This document shows, in pieces, positions 27,235 through 37,285 of a stretch of DNA of 64,000 bases. Below the pieces are notes generated by a model. That model was not told the origin of the DNA. It saw only the letters and a program-made list of their open reading frames with translations, and did no database searches. Position 1 is the first letter of the stretch, and each line of letters begins with the position of its first letter. The position numbers were made by a program, and so were the translations under genes. Source of the DNA: Streptococcus sanguinis SK355 (GTDB taxonomy: Bacteria; Bacillota; Bacilli; Lactobacillales; Streptococcaceae); contig NZ_GL890993.1 of NCBI RefSeq assembly GCF_000212855.1, positions 2,159,939 to 2,223,938 of the forward strand, read 5' to 3'.

Positions 27235-29541
27235 TCAATTCGTCTGCAAAACCTTTCTCGGCTTGGTTCCTTCGGCAGGACCGATAACCCCAGCTGCTTC
27301 TAACTCTTCCATGAGACGAGTAGCCCGGTTAAAGCCGACCGAGAGTCGCCGCTGAATCATAGAAGCACTGGCCTTCTGGGTCTCGATAACCAAGGCCTTG
27401 GCTTCTTCAAATAGGGGATCTCCTCCATCATCTCCACTGCCAGACTCCATCTCGCTTTCAGATACTTCACCCGGATCAAAGCTATCGTCATAATCAGCTT
27501 CAGCTTGGTTCTTGACAAAGGCTACGATTCGCTCCACATCTTCATCTGAGATAAAGGAGCCCTGCAGACGAACCGGGTGGTTTTCATCAATAGGCTTAAA
27601 GAGCATATCCCCACGTCCCAAAAGTTTTTCCGCTCCATTTTCATCCAGAATGGTCCGACTGTCTGTCCCGCTGGACACAGCAAAGGCAATCCGAGAGGGC
27701 ACATTGGCCTTGATTAGACCCGAGATAACATCTACAGATGGCCGCTGGGTAGCCAGAATCATGTGAATCCCAGCTGCACGCGCTTTTTGTCCCAGACGGA
27801 TAATGGCGTCTTCCACTTCCTTGCTGGCCACCATCATAAGGTCAGCCAGCTCGTCCACGATGACGACGATTAAAGGCAGGGGAACCTGCTTGTATTCTGA
27901 CTGAGCATTGTACTCAGCTACTTTAGCATTGTAGCCGGCAATGTTACGGGCACCGACCTTAGAGAAGAGTTCATAGCGGTTTTCCATCTCGTCTACAACC
28001 TTCTGCAGGGCACGGCTGGCCTTGCGAGGATTGGTTACGACTGGGATAAGCAAGTGGGGAATGTCATTATAAACGGACAGCTCCACCATCTTAGGATCCA
28101 CCATCATAAACTTGACTTCATCCGGTCTGGCTTTCATGAGAATGCTGGCGATAATGCCGTTGACAGCCACAGATTTACCAGAGCCAGTAGAGCCCGCTAC
28201 CAAGAGATGGGGCATCTTAGCCAAGTCAAAGGAGCGGACAGAGCCGTTGACAGCCTTACCGAGTGGGATTTCTAGGAGCTTACTAGCATCCGTCTTGGAC
28301 TGATCCCAGAGTTCTCGGAAAGTCACGGTCGCAACTTCAGAGTTGGGCACTTCAATCCCGACCAGGGATTTCCCAGGAATCGGCGCCTCAATCCGCACAT
28401 CCTTAGCAGCTAGGGCAAGAGCCAAGTCATCAGCCAGATTGGAAATCCGATTAACCCGAACACCGACAGCTGGCTTGACCTCGTACTTAGTGACGGAAGG
28501 TCCGATTTCAGCCCGCTCAACAGCAGCCTTTATCCCAAAACTAGCAAAGGTCTCTTCCAAAATCTTAATATTGTCTCGGACAATGCGTTTTTCCTTGGAC
28601 TGGTTTTTAGGCTTATCAGGCGCAAAGAGATTGATGGTCGGCAGCTTGTAGTCCAAACTTTCCTTGGCCGTAAAATCCACCTCAACATCTGCGTCTACGT
28701 CTGCTTCCTCCGCCTCTTCTTCGCGACCAAAGTCCAGAGGTTCATGAGGATCATACTCTCCCAGTTCCTCATAGTCTGCCTCATCAAAGTCCACAGCTGT
28801 ATCTGACAAGTCCTCGTCATCTAAAATCTCTCCTGTTTCAGGATCGACTTCAGCTTCTTCTTGCTCTACTTCAATGGCTTGCATCGCTGCCTGTGCAGCT
28901 TTCTCTTCCTGCTCCAGGAAACGAAGCTGTCGCTTTTCTTCCTGCTTCTCTCTCCAATTTTGAAAAGCAGCCATAGCCTTTTCTGAAATGTCATAGATAG
29001 ACCAAGGGCTCATAAGCAGACCGCCCAAAAGAATGAGGAGCAGGCCGAAGAAATAAGAACCGATATTTGAAAAAAGGAAAGAGATAGGTGCGTATAAGAG
29101 AGAGCCCAGCAGGCCGCCTCCCGCGAAGGAGCTAACCTTAAAGGCTGTCAGATCAGTCAAGACCCTGCCTAGAGTTGTGGATAAGACAGCTGCCCCTTCT
29201 AGCTTCAACACACTGACAAAATAAGCTTGGAAAATTAACTCCAATCCCAAAAAGAGGCTGATAAATCCTGAAACTGTCCCTTCGTGCTTGTGCAGCCACT
29301 TGAAAAAAAAGAGATAGCCAAAGCTGGCCAGAATAGCCAGATAGGCTAAGCTTCCTACCAAGAGGCGAATCATATTATAAATGGTGACCCCAAAGGCGCC
29401 TAGCTTAATTGCTGCAAACAAAAGAATAAGAGCCAATACAAAGGTGGCAATCATTCTCTTTATTGCTTTTTGTCTTTCTAATTCTGCTTTTGTCGGCCGA
29501 CGAGTTGTCCGGCCTTTTTTCGTGTTTTTCTTAGTTGCCAT
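27235..29541 (-). CDS. ftsK: DNA translocase FtsK/SpoIIIE
   Basis: 768 residues. N-terminal four to five transmembrane helices (about 30-190) anchor it at the septum. An acidic linker (about 215-300) leads to the motor with Walker [10 protein letters not shown] and Walker [12 protein letters not shown]. The C-terminal gamma winged-helix domain (about 700-760: [20 protein letters not shown]) reads polar DNA sequences. FtsK pumps chromosome ends apart during division. In streptococci it works with the single recombinase XerS, encoded elsewhere. Length and order are normal. Confidence 0.97.
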   Translation of the reverse strand: MATKKNTKKGRTTRRPTKAELERQKAIKRMIATFVLALILLFAAIKLGAFGVTIYNMIRLLVGSLAYLAILASFGYLFFFKWLHKHEGTVSGFISLFLGLELIFQAYFVSVLKLEGAAVLSTTLGRVLTDLTAFKVSSFAGGGLLGSLLYAPISFLFSNIGSYFFGLLLILLGGLLMSPWSIYDISEKAMAAFQNWREKQEEKRQLRFLEQEEKAAQAAMQAIEVEQEEAEVDPETGEILDDEDLSDTAVDFDEADYEELGEYDPHEPLDFGREEEAEEADVDADVEVDFTAKESLDYKLPTINLFAPDKPKNQSKEKRIVRDNIKILEETFASFGIKAAVERAEIGPSVTKYEVKPAVGVRVNRISNLADDLALALAAKDVRIEAPIPGKSLVGIEVPNSEVATVTFRELWDQSKTDASKLLEIPLGKAVNGSVRSFDLAKMPHLLVAGSTGSGKSVAVNGIIASILMKARPDEVKFMMVDPKMVELSVYNDIPHLLIPVVTNPRKASRALQKVVDEMENRYELFSKVGARNIAGYNAKVAEYNAQSEYKQVPLPLIVVIVDELADLMMVASKEVEDAIIRLGQKARAAGIHMILATQRPSVDVISGLIKANVPSRIAFAVSSGTDSRTILDENGAEKLLGRGDMLFKPIDENHPVRLQGSFISDEDVERIVAFVKNQAEADYDDSFDPGEVSESEMESGSGDDGGDPLFEEAKALVIETQKASASMIQRRLSVGFNRATRLMEELEAAGVIGPAEGTKPRKVLQTN

Positions 29542-29621
29542 AACCCTTATTATACCATATTTGAGCCTTAGATGAGAAATCTTTTATCTAAATCATAAGC
29601 AAAAAACTTATTTATCCACGC

Positions 29622-29646
29622 AAAAAGAACTGGACTAGCCAGTTCT
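29622..29646 (-). terminator. Terminator after the PspC-domain gene
   Basis: Minus strand: GAACTGG, loop CTAG, TCCAGTTC then TTTTTG. Confidence 0.82.
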
Positions 29647-29671
29647 CATTTCACTATCACGTAATTTCTTA

Positions 29672-29854
29672 TTATGCCTCTGGCATAACCGCCCAGGCAA
29701 TCAAGTAAGCCAAGACACCTGTACCTGCCACACAGACCAAAAGAATCCAAATAACACGAACCAAGGTTGGATCTAAATCAAAGTAGTTTGCGATACCAGC
29801 ACATACACCAGCGATTTTTTTGTTCTTGACATCTCTTGTCAGTCTTTTCTCCAT
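29672..29854 (-). CDS. PspC-domain small membrane protein
   Basis: 60 residues. The N-terminal KRLTRDVKNKKIAGVCAGIANYFDLDPTLVRV is the PspC domain, followed by one transmembrane helix (about 34-55). PspC-domain proteins of Firmicutes are often linked to envelope stress systems (for example LiaFSR-type regulons), but this gene's role is not known. Start is ATG 29854, with AAGGGG upstream; an in-frame GTG three codons earlier is less likely. Confidence 0.87.
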   Translation of the reverse strand: MEKRLTRDVKNKKIAGVCAGIANYFDLDPTLVRVIWILLVCVAGTGVLAYLIAWAVMPEA

Positions 29855-30079
29855 GGAAAACACCCCTTATTATTTTTAATCTATTCATTTTACCATATTC
29901 TTTCATCATGCACAAGTCTGCCTACTACTACTAAACTTCTTCTGTATTTAAAACTTCATCTTATCAAGATAAACGTAATCGCCCTACCTTTCTTTTAACA
30001 AGTCCCAGCAAAACTCTTGTTCTTGTGTTAGAATAGAGGAAATTCTAATTAACAGTAAAAACATTTCAGGAGGAAGATA

Positions 30080-30499
30080 ATGCGAGCTGGAGTCATTCTT
30101 TACAATCCCCAAACCAAGCAGATACTGCTCATCCACCGCTGGAAAAATGGAGAAGAGTATTTTGTGATACCGGGAGGCGGAGCCGAGTCAGGTGAGACTG
30201 CAGTCCAAGCAGCTCAGAGAGAAATTCAGGAAGAGCTGGGTTGGAGCTTGTCTGAAAAGCAGCTGCAGCCAGCCTTTACTTTCAGAAATGGCCACCGCCT
30301 AGAAATCTATTTCCATGCCACTATCAGCCATACATCAACGCCAATGATTCAGGGCGAGGAATCCCTTCGCAGTCATACCCAGAATATCTATCAACCTGAA
30401 TGGTTAGACATAGAAGCAATTTGCGGCCTAAACTTACGGCCATCAGGACTTAAAAATCTGCTTCTGGATTGTCTGACACAGGAGGGTTTGAAAAACTAG
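30080..30499 (+). CDS. NUDIX hydrolase
   Basis: 139 residues with NUDIX box GGAESGETAVQAAQ-RE-IQEELGW, fitting GX5EX7REUXEEXGU. The substrate is unknown. AGGAGGAAGATA is an excellent ribosome site. It heads a plus-strand trio with slrA and the zinc-ribbon gene. No strong relation to the other two can be seen from sequence. Confidence 0.83.
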   Translation: MRAGVILYNPQTKQILLIHRWKNGEEYFVIPGGGAESGETAVQAAQREIQEELGWSLSEKQLQPAFTFRNGHRLEIYFHATISHTSTPMIQGEESLRSHTQNIYQPEWLDIEAICGLNLRPSGLKNLLLDCLTQEGLKN

Positions 30500-30553
30500 C
30501 TTAATTGTAGTAAAATATCAGTAGTTTACAATCTAATGCGAGAAAGGTTTTAT

Positions 30554-31372
30554 ATGAAAAAAATTCTTCTTATCAGCCTCTTATCAGGACTTGTCTTGGC
30601 TGGCTGCTCTGGTAAAGGTAAGAAAGAGGAGACTACTAGCTCCTCCAACTCATCCAGCAGTTCTTCGCTAGTGAGCTCTAGCTCTGACCCAGAGGAAACC
30701 AGCAAACTCCGTGAGCAATTCAAGGATGCCATGACCAACGAAAATGCCAATTTTCCGCAGCTATCTACAGAAGTTGCTGAAGATGAAGCGGAAGTCAAGT
30801 TGATAACGACTGAAGGCGATATCCGCATCAAGCTCTTTCCAAAACAAGCCCCACTAGCCGTTGAAAACTTCCTGACCCATGCTAAGGAAGGCTACTATGA
30901 CGGCGTTTTATTCCACCGCGTTATCAATGAATTTATGATTCAGACCGGAGATCCTAAAGGCAACGGCACTGGAGGCGAGTCTATCTGGAAGGGCAAAGAC
31001 AAGTCTAAAGACTCTGGAAACGGCTTTAAAAATGAGTATTCTCCATATCTCTATAATATTCGTGGTGCCCTATCCATGGCTAATGCAGGCCCTGGTACCA
31101 ATGGCAGTCAGTTCTTCATCAATCAAAGCAAGAAAGATTTGACTAGCCAAATGTCTACGGATTCCTTCCCCGCTAAAATCATCGAAGCCTATAAAAACGG
31201 TGGAAATCCTACTTTAGATGGCGGTGCTTATACCGTATTTGGCCAAGTGTTGGAAGGTATGGATGTGGTGGACAAAATCGCTGCCGCAGAAACAGACGAT
31301 AATGACAAGCCTAAAAAAGATATCAAGATTGAAAAAATCGAGATTATCAAGGACTATGACTTCAGCAAATAA
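30554..31372 (+). CDS. slrA: Cyclophilin-type peptidyl-prolyl isomerase lipoprotein SlrA
   Basis: 272 residues. The signal peptide ends in lipobox LAGC (Cys about 17), then a serine-rich linker. The cyclophilin domain (about 75-265) carries the active-site words LFHRVINEFMIQTGDP and GALSMANAGPGTNGSQFFI. It would be anchored to the outer membrane face and fold secreted proteins by cis-trans isomerisation of prolyl bonds. It corresponds to the pneumococcal lipoprotein rotamase SlrA, which contributes to colonisation. ATG 30554 is chosen, six codons inside the longest frame, because AGAAAGG precedes it and the signal peptide starts MKKILL. Confidence 0.94.
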   Translation: MKKILLISLLSGLVLAGCSGKGKKEETTSSSNSSSSSSLVSSSSDPEETSKLREQFKDAMTNENANFPQLSTEVAEDEAEVKLITTEGDIRIKLFPKQAPLAVENFLTHAKEGYYDGVLFHRVINEFMIQTGDPKGNGTGGESIWKGKDKSKDSGNGFKNEYSPYLYNIRGALSMANAGPGTNGSQFFINQSKKDLTSQMSTDSFPAKIIEAYKNGGNPTLDGGAYTVFGQVLEGMDVVDKIAAAETDDNDKPKKDIKIEKIEIIKDYDFSK

Positions 31373-31407
31373 GCTTGCTGCCCAACCAATAAAGGAGGGA
31401 AATCAAT

Positions 31408-31644
31408 ATGATTATCTGGGGATATAAAGGTTATCAGAAAAACGTAGGACAGACCCAAAGCAATATCGAGTGTGCCAACTGCCACAACGTCGCACCTTGG
31501 GAAATTATTGAAACCGGCCGAAAGTTTACACTCTATTGGATTCCAACCTTTCCTTACGGTAGAAAACATTACCTCATCTGCCCTGTCTGTCAGCATGGCA
31601 AACAGATTGAAAAGCAGGAAATCGAGCAGTTTTTGAATTATTAG
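31408..31644 (+). CDS. Zinc-ribbon protein at the left edge of the pilus island
   Basis: 78 residues with two CxxC knuckles: CANCHN near 22 and CPVCQHG near 58, a zinc ribbon. The beginning MIIWGYKGYQKNVG is typical of a small family of streptococcal zinc-ribbon proteins of unknown function. AAAGGAGGGAAATCAAT precedes the ATG. Its last 122 bp recur in direct orientation at 40999-41120 beyond the pilus genes, so this gene marks the island boundary. Confidence 0.87.
   Translation: MIIWGYKGYQKNVGQTQSNIECANCHNVAPWEIIETGRKFTLYWIPTFPYGRKHYLICPVCQHGKQIEKQEIEQFLNY
31523..31644 (+). repeat. Direct repeat, left copy (3' end of zinc-ribbon gene)
   Basis: 122 bp from AGTTTACACTC to the stop codon TAG. 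The right copy at 40999-41120 aligns without gaps with 118 of 122 identical bases by my count. Three of the four differences are synonymous. Confidence 0.9.
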
Positions 31645-31651
31645 TAATAAA

Positions 31652-31688
31652 AAGCGACTGAGACAAATCTTGTACCAGTCGTTTTTTG
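31652..31688 (+). terminator. Terminator after the zinc-ribbon gene
   Basis: AAAGCGACTG, loop, CAGTCGTTTTTT. It also separates slrA transcription from the convergent pilus operon. Confidence 0.75.
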
Positions 31689-31816
31689 TAAGAGTAAAAT
31701 ATCAAGACTAAGTGTCTTATCCTGTGAGGATTTTTAAGAATAAAGCACCGTTACCTTGATAAAAAAGGAATTGTCTTCTTCATTAACTCTCACATAACTG
31801 TTCCTATTTCCATAAA

Positions 31817-32704
31817 TCATTTAGCATGACACCCCTTTTTGTTCCGTTTGCGATAAACAGCTGAGCGTAAACCTGTTTTACGGCGTAGCTCAGCTCTTTT
31901 TTTCTTTCTCTTGCTGTAAAGGAGAATCAAAATAAAGATCAGCACAAGAAGGATGATAGCTATATAAATCCAAGGAATCACGTTCGTCTTCTTCTTGCTT
32001 GATTTGGAAATCTTCTCCTCATTCGGAACTCGGTGACCTCTAACCAACAAGCGGTGACTATTTATTCCGTAAGGGGTACAGGTAACTAGTGTGCAATAAT
32101 CCTGTTCTGGGTCAACGCTCAAGGAAGAAATATCATCAGGCTCAACTGTCAAGGTCTGATCCACTTGATAGGTGATAGTCTTTCCCAAGACATGGATCAT
32201 AAATCGATCGCCGTTTTTTAATTTGTCAATGTCAGTAAACAGCTTAGCTGAAGGCAAACCTCGGTGGCCTGATATGACTGAGTGGGTCCCTTGGCCACCA
32301 ACCGGCAGTGAACTTCCTGGAATATGTCCAATTGCTACTTGCAAAATAGCATCATCCGTCCCATGGTAAATGGGAAGGTTGGTTCCTAGCGTGGGAATTT
32401 CCACATAAGCCATAATGCCAGTCCCTGTAACATCTAATAGGCTATTGTAAGTCTTTTTTTCTTCCTCTGAAAGACGATAGTTAGGGACAACTCCTTTTTC
32501 AAGGGTTTGGTTATAGAATTCTGCAGCCGCTCTCATCTCATCTGTTTTACTCGTGTCAAGCTTTTCTACTTTATTCTCATAGTTTGAAATAGCTTGCGAC
32601 TGATGATAAGAGTTCCAAAGTTCACTTACAGTAGGGTAGAGCAACAATCCTATCCCACTGACTAAAAATAAAATTAGTAAAAAATTAATAAGGTGTTTTT
32701 TCAT
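31817..32704 (-). CDS. srtC: Class C (pilus) sortase
   Basis: 295 residues. N-terminal membrane segment (about 5-24), catalytic barrel with His147 (SGHRG), Cys209 (TLVTCTPYG) and Arg218 (HRLLVRG), then a C-terminal membrane helix (about 243-263) and a strongly basic tail. This two-anchor layout is typical of pilus-polymerising sortases, which join LPXTG pilins to a lysine of the next subunit. The Asp-Pro-aromatic lid motif of many class C sortases is not obvious in the expected region (about 70-95). It is the last gene of the pilus operon. I see no good ribosome-binding site before the ATG. Confidence 0.93.
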   Translation of the reverse strand: MKKHLINFLLILFLVSGIGLLLYPTVSELWNSYHQSQAISNYENKVEKLDTSKTDEMRAAAEFYNQTLEKGVVPNYRLSEEEKKTYNSLLDVTGTGIMAYVEIPTLGTNLPIYHGTDDAILQVAIGHIPGSSLPVGGQGTHSVISGHRGLPSAKLFTDIDKLKNGDRFMIHVLGKTITYQVDQTLTVEPDDISSLSVDPEQDYCTLVTCTPYGINSHRLLVRGHRVPNEEKISKSSKKKTNVIPWIYIAIILLVLIFILILLYSKRKKKRAELRRKTGLRSAVYRKRNKKGCHAK

Positions 32705-32776
32705 AACATTTATTCAGTCGCACAAGAAAGGAAAAGAGATAGTATACTTCATCTACCTCTTCCTTTCTCCCTAAGA

Positions 32777-34210
32777 TTACTTGGAGTCTGCGCGTTTCTT
32801 GATAATAAATAGAACTCCAGCACCAAGTACAAGGCTAGTTCCGACTAGGTAAAGAATGGTCGTTCCAATTCCCCCTGTATTTGGCAGAAGAGCACCTTGC
32901 TTATTGACCACTTTCAGGGTGATAATACCAGTATTGACATCAGTCTCAAAGCTTGCGGTTGCTGAAGTTGCTGTCAGATTTGTCAAATCTCCTGTGGAGT
33001 CAATCGTTCCTGAAATGTTAAACTCAATATCCTTCATAGCATTGTAGCCTGATGGAATTGTACTTTCTACAAGCTTGTAGTCACCCGAATCCAGCCCCTT
33101 AAAATCAAAGGTGCTATCTGAACCAGCTTCAAACTTTTTAATCTCAGTGTATTGGCCACCAACTTTTTTATAAAGGGTGAAACCCGCACCAGCTAAGGCT
33201 TGTTGATTTTCTTTGACCTTATTTAATTTAAGCTGGTATGTATAGACATTTGCCTTGGTATCAGGAGTTTCAGCAGTTGAAGAATTATTTCCATTTGGAT
33301 TATTTGAATAGGTCAGGTTAGCTATATTAGGATTTCCTAGAGCACCCATAACAGCATCATCGTTTAATCTTGCCGTATAGCGAATGACAATCTTACTAGA
33401 TACTTTTACTCCTTGAACATATTTAAGATCACCTGGAGTTATCGTAATGACATTGCCTGTATAGGAAATTGGGAAAAATGTTGAAATGTCTTTTTCCGTT
33501 CCCCCTTCTTGTAGATAAACTCGAACATCATTATTATAGGTCATTCCAACAGGAATCGTATCCTTGATTGTAAATTTATATAGCGGAAAATCTGCATAGT
33601 TGCTTGGAAGAGTTGCGGTAATTTGGAAAGGAATGCTTTGTCCGATTCTATATTCAGTCGCTGCAGTATAATTTTGAGAGCCATTAGCTTGAACTTGTTT
33701 TGTAAGAGTTGGAACATCAGCTTTCACAGCTACAGTTGTATCCTTAGCTACTTGCAACATAAAGCTAGTATAGGCATGACCTTTTTTATTTTCTAAAGTA
33801 TCACTCCTATCCTTTATAAGATAGTAACCAGGTTTTAGTCCTGAAATGGTTGTCGTACCTTGCTGGGATTGAAAGGTTTCTCCACCTGATAAATATTGAT
33901 CCAAGTCTTGGGCAAAGGCTTTGGCCTCCGCAGAGTCATTTTGCTTACCACTTAAAGAAGCGGCTTTTTCAGAAGCATTTCCAAAATGAGTTCTGCCTGA
34001 TTCTGAAACTCCTTCTCCCCACTCGATATTGGTCAAGGTGTTGCTAGCATCTAAAGTCCCTGAAAAGATATGGTAGACTTCGTATAGATGTCCCTCTGAA
34101 GTTCCACTTAGCTGGATGGTGTAAGTTGTATCAGCCGATACGACCGGTATCCCTGCAAAAGTCAGGATAAAGACCAAGATGGTCATCAATAGTTGTTTTA
34201 CTTTTTTCAT
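32777..34210 (-). CDS. LPNTGG pilin subunit (nearest the sortase)
   Basis: 477 residues. Signal peptide ends at VVSADTT. An N-terminal domain contains [12 protein letters not shown] and GYYLIKD. Next comes a middle region with PTLTK (about 185-190), a candidate for the lysine used in polymerisation, then a CnaB-type domain with [12 protein letters not shown] and the E-box [11 protein letters not shown]. The sorting signal is LLPNTGG, a membrane helix and KKRADSK. By order it corresponds to the first of the tandem pilins next to srtC in S. sanguinis. Start is ATG 34210, because AAGGAGATTATA precedes it; an upstream in-frame codon is not preceded by such a site. Streptococcal pili of this type mediate adhesion; salivary binding is reported for S. 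sanguinis. Confidence 0.92.
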   Translation of the reverse strand: MKKVKQLLMTILVFILTFAGIPVVSADTTYTIQLSGTSEGHLYEVYHIFSGTLDASNTLTNIEWGEGVSESGRTHFGNASEKAASLSGKQNDSAEAKAFAQDLDQYLSGGETFQSQQGTTTISGLKPGYYLIKDRSDTLENKKGHAYTSFMLQVAKDTTVAVKADVPTLTKQVQANGSQNYTAATEYRIGQSIPFQITATLPSNYADFPLYKFTIKDTIPVGMTYNNDVRVYLQEGGTEKDISTFFPISYTGNVITITPGDLKYVQGVKVSSKIVIRYTARLNDDAVMGALGNPNIANLTYSNNPNGNNSSTAETPDTKANVYTYQLKLNKVKENQQALAGAGFTLYKKVGGQYTEIKKFEAGSDSTFDFKGLDSGDYKLVESTIPSGYNAMKDIEFNISGTIDSTGDLTNLTATSATASFETDVNTGIITLKVVNKQGALLPNTGGIGTTILYLVGTSLVLGAGVLFIIKKRADSK

Positions 34211-34279
34211 TATAATCTCCTTTGAGGAAGGAGATGAATGAAACATTCATCACTTCCTCTAGTTCTCCTTTTATTTTGT

Positions 34280-35731
34280 TTAAACACGTTTTTTGACTAC
34301 AAAGAGCACTCCAGCTCCGAGAACCAGACTTGTGCCGACTAGGTAAAGAATGGTTGTTCCGATGCCACCTGTGTTTGGCAGAAGAGCACCTTGCTTATTG
34401 ACCACTTTCAGGGTAATAATACCCGTATTGACATCGGTCTCAAATGTCGCGTTTGCTGAAGTTGCTGTCAGGTTTGTCAAGGCTCCTGTGGAGTCGATTG
34501 TTCCTGAAATAGTAAACTCGATATCTTTCATAGCATTGTATCCTGCAGGAACTGTACTTTCAACCAGCTTGTAGTCACCAGAATCAAGCCCCTTAAAATC
34601 AAAAGTGGTCTCAGAGCCAGCTTCAAACTTCTTGATTTCAGTGTATTGGTTATTGACCTTCTTATAAAGAGTAAATCCTGCGCCAGCTAAAGCTTGTTGA
34701 TTTTCTTTTACCTTATTTACTTTCAGCTGGTAGGTGTAGACTTTTGTGACAGCCCACGGTGTTTGGCTTCTAAGGCCCTCTGTACTATACGGATGATTGG
34801 AATACACCACTGTTGCTCTGTTGGTATTTCCATTAGAGCCAAAAATAGCTTCTTCACCTAAAGTAACACTATAGCGTAAAATAAACTTACTTGAGGCGGA
34901 AATGTTCGGAATGCTTTTTATATCATATTTTCCAACTTCCAGATTGTTTTCCTGTGCATTTGGATAAAACATACTCTTATAGAATTCGTTTGTAATATCA
35001 GTCACTTCCGAACCATTTTGAAGCAAAACTTGAGCGTCATGATTATAGGTCATTGCTCTTGACATAAAGTTACTAAATATAAGCGTGTAATCTGAGTAAT
35101 CAGCATAGTTACTTGGAAGAGTTGCTACAAGTTCAAAATATACCTTGTCACCAATGGTATATTCCGCTGCAGAAGAATAGGTGTTGGACTTACTTGACTT
35201 GACTTTTTTTGTAAGAGTAGGGACGCTTGATTTGATAGTGATATTTATGTTTTTGGCAACTTGTAAAATTAAGCTTGTATAACTTTCTCCGTGTTTATTA
35301 CTCAAAGAATTTTCTCTATCTTTGATCAAGTAGTAGCCAGGTTCTAGACCTGAGATTATTGTTGTTCCCGCTTCACTGGTGACGGTCTTAGTTGGTTCAG
35401 ATTTTAAACGTGGGATAAGTTCTTTAGCAAAAGCCTTTGCTTCTTCAGAATCATTACTTTTACCACTGAGACTAGCTGCCTTCTCACTCGCCTGTCCCAT
35501 GTAAAATTCAATGCTACCTTTTTCAATTCCTGAGCCCCACTCGATATTGGTTAAGGTGTTACTAGCATCTAAAGTCCCTGAAAAAATCTGATAGATATCA
35601 TAAGTGTGACCTGCAGTCGTTCCATTTAGTTGGATGGTGTAAGTCGTTGTATCAGCCGATACGACAGGAAGCCCGGCGAAGGCCAGGATAAAAACCAAGA
35701 TGGTCATCAATAGTTGTTTTATTTTTTTCAT
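34280..35731 (-). CDS. LPNTGG pilin subunit, second tandem copy
   Basis: 483 residues, paralogous to its neighbours. Signal peptide to VVSADTT; N-domain with [12 protein letters not shown] and [16 protein letters not shown]; a divergent middle domain; CnaB-like domain with [12 protein letters not shown] and [18 protein letters not shown] sorting signal. The last ~140 residues are almost identical to those of the flanking pilins while the middle is much more divergent. Two ATG codons stand in a row; the second (35731) is chosen because AGGAGATT is too close to the first. The paralogue at 34210 has ATA in place of the first ATG, which supports this choice. Confidence 0.92.
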   Translation of the reverse strand: MKKIKQLLMTILVFILAFAGLPVVSADTTTYTIQLNGTTAGHTYDIYQIFSGTLDASNTLTNIEWGSGIEKGSIEFYMGQASEKAASLSGKSNDSEEAKAFAKELIPRLKSEPTKTVTSEAGTTIISGLEPGYYLIKDRENSLSNKHGESYTSLILQVAKNINITIKSSVPTLTKKVKSSKSNTYSSAAEYTIGDKVYFELVATLPSNYADYSDYTLIFSNFMSRAMTYNHDAQVLLQNGSEVTDITNEFYKSMFYPNAQENNLEVGKYDIKSIPNISASSKFILRYSVTLGEEAIFGSNGNTNRATVVYSNHPYSTEGLRSQTPWAVTKVYTYQLKVNKVKENQQALAGAGFTLYKKVNNQYTEIKKFEAGSETTFDFKGLDSGDYKLVESTVPAGYNAMKDIEFTISGTIDSTGALTNLTATSANATFETDVNTGIITLKVVNKQGALLPNTGGIGTTILYLVGTSLVLGAGVLFVVKKRV

Positions 35732-35780
35732 CATAATCTCCTAATTGAGGAAGGAACTGGAATCCTACCTCCAGCCCTTC

Positions 35781-37226
35781 TTATTTTGTTGAAACACGTT
35801 TTTTGACTACATAAAGCAGGCCTGCTCCGAGTACAAGACTTGTGCCGACTAGGTAAAGAATGGTCGTTCCGATTCCACCTGTGTTTGGCAGAAGGGCACC
35901 TTGCTTATTGACCACTTTCAGGGTGATAACACCAGTATTGACGTTAGACTCAAAGTTGGCGGATGTCGAAGTGGCTGTCAGATTTGTCAAAGCTCCTGTG
36001 GAGTCAATCGTTGAAGTAACCGTAAATTCAATATCCTTCATGGTATTGTAGCCTGCTGGTGTCGAACTTTCAACTAACTTGTAGTCCCCAGCATCAATTC
36101 CCTTGAATTCAAAGGTGCTGTCTGATCCAGCTTCAAACTTCTTAATCTCAGTGTATTGGTTATTAACCTTCTTATAAAGAGTAAATCCTGCACCAGCTAG
36201 AGCTTCTTGGTTTTCTTTGACCTTATTTACTGTCAGCTGGTAGGTGTAGACTTTAGCTTGATCCCCAGGTGTAATACTTCTATTACTACCATCGGTTACA
36301 TTCGGATTGGCTGTATAAATAACATGTCCGGTATTGATATTTCCCGTCGAACCTGTTTCTGCACTATCATTCACTGTCGCACTATAACGCAGAATAATCT
36401 TACTTGAATCAAAAACATCATTCATGCTCTTTAAATTCCGGTTACTAAAGCTAAGCTCATCTGAAGTTATACTCTTGAAAAAACTACCCGTAATATCAAC
36501 GATTTCCCAATCATTTACCAAGGTAATCTCAGCATCATTATTATAGGTCAACCCTTTTGGAAGTAAATCAAAAAAAAGAAATTCATATACCGAGAAGTCT
36601 TCATAGTTTCTTGGAAGAGTTGCAGTTAATTCAAAGTAGACTGTATCTCCAATCGCGTAGTCAGTCGCTACGGAGTAATTATCAGAATCTCTCACTTTGA
36701 CTTTTTTTGTCAAAGTTGGTGCACCTGATTTAATGGCTATGTTTGTATCCTTTGAAACTTGTAAAATAAAGCGAGTATAGCCTTGACTATATATATATTC
36801 TAAGGACGAATCCTGATCTTTAATTAAGTAGTATCCAGGTGCCAAGTCAGAAATGGTTGTTGTACCTTCCTCACTTGCCACTGTTTTTGTTGGACTAGAA
36901 CTCAAATAAGGATATAACTCTTGAGCAAAGGCTTTTGCTTCTGCAGAGTCATTGCTCTTGCCACTGATGGTTTGCGCTTTTGCACCGGCATCACCAAGTT
37001 CACTCTGAGCTTTATCAACCTGAATCCCAGTCCCCCATCCAATATTACTAAGGGTATTGTCGTTACTTATGTCGCCGGAAAATATCTGATAGACTTCATA
37101 AGTATGCCCTGGAACTGTCCCAGTCAGACGAATAGTATAAGTCGTGTCTGCTGATACGACCGGTAGGCCGGAAAAAGTCAGGACAAAGACCAAGACCGTC
37201 ATGACCAGCTGTTTTATCTTTTTCAT
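35781..37226 (-). CDS. LPNTGG pilin subunit, third tandem copy
   Basis: 481 residues with the same order of parts: signal peptide to [35 protein letters not shown], divergent middle, CnaB domain with [12 protein letters not shown] and [11 protein letters not shown]-like E-box ([11 protein letters not shown]), LLPNTGG, helix, KKRVSTK. The E-box Glu is expected to complete an intramolecular isopeptide bond. The start is the second of two adjacent ATGs, as for the neighbour. It could be the backbone pilin or an accessory pilin; sequence alone does not settle which. Confidence 0.92.
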   Translation of the reverse strand: MKKIKQLVMTVLVFVLTFSGLPVVSADTTYTIRLTGTVPGHTYEVYQIFSGDISNDNTLSNIGWGTGIQVDKAQSELGDAGAKAQTISGKSNDSAEAKAFAQELYPYLSSSPTKTVASEEGTTTISDLAPGYYLIKDQDSSLEYIYSQGYTRFILQVSKDTNIAIKSGAPTLTKKVKVRDSDNYSVATDYAIGDTVYFELTATLPRNYEDFSVYEFLFFDLLPKGLTYNNDAEITLVNDWEIVDITGSFFKSITSDELSFSNRNLKSMNDVFDSSKIILRYSATVNDSAETGSTGNINTGHVIYTANPNVTDGSNRSITPGDQAKVYTYQLTVNKVKENQEALAGAGFTLYKKVNNQYTEIKKFEAGSDSTFEFKGIDAGDYKLVESSTPAGYNTMKDIEFTVTSTIDSTGALTNLTATSTSANFESNVNTGVITLKVVNKQGALLPNTGGIGTTILYLVGTSLVLGAGLLYVVKKRVSTK

Positions 37227-37285
37227 CATAATCTCCCTAATTGAGGAAGAGACTGATCTCCCGTTCAGTACTTCCTACTTTAATC

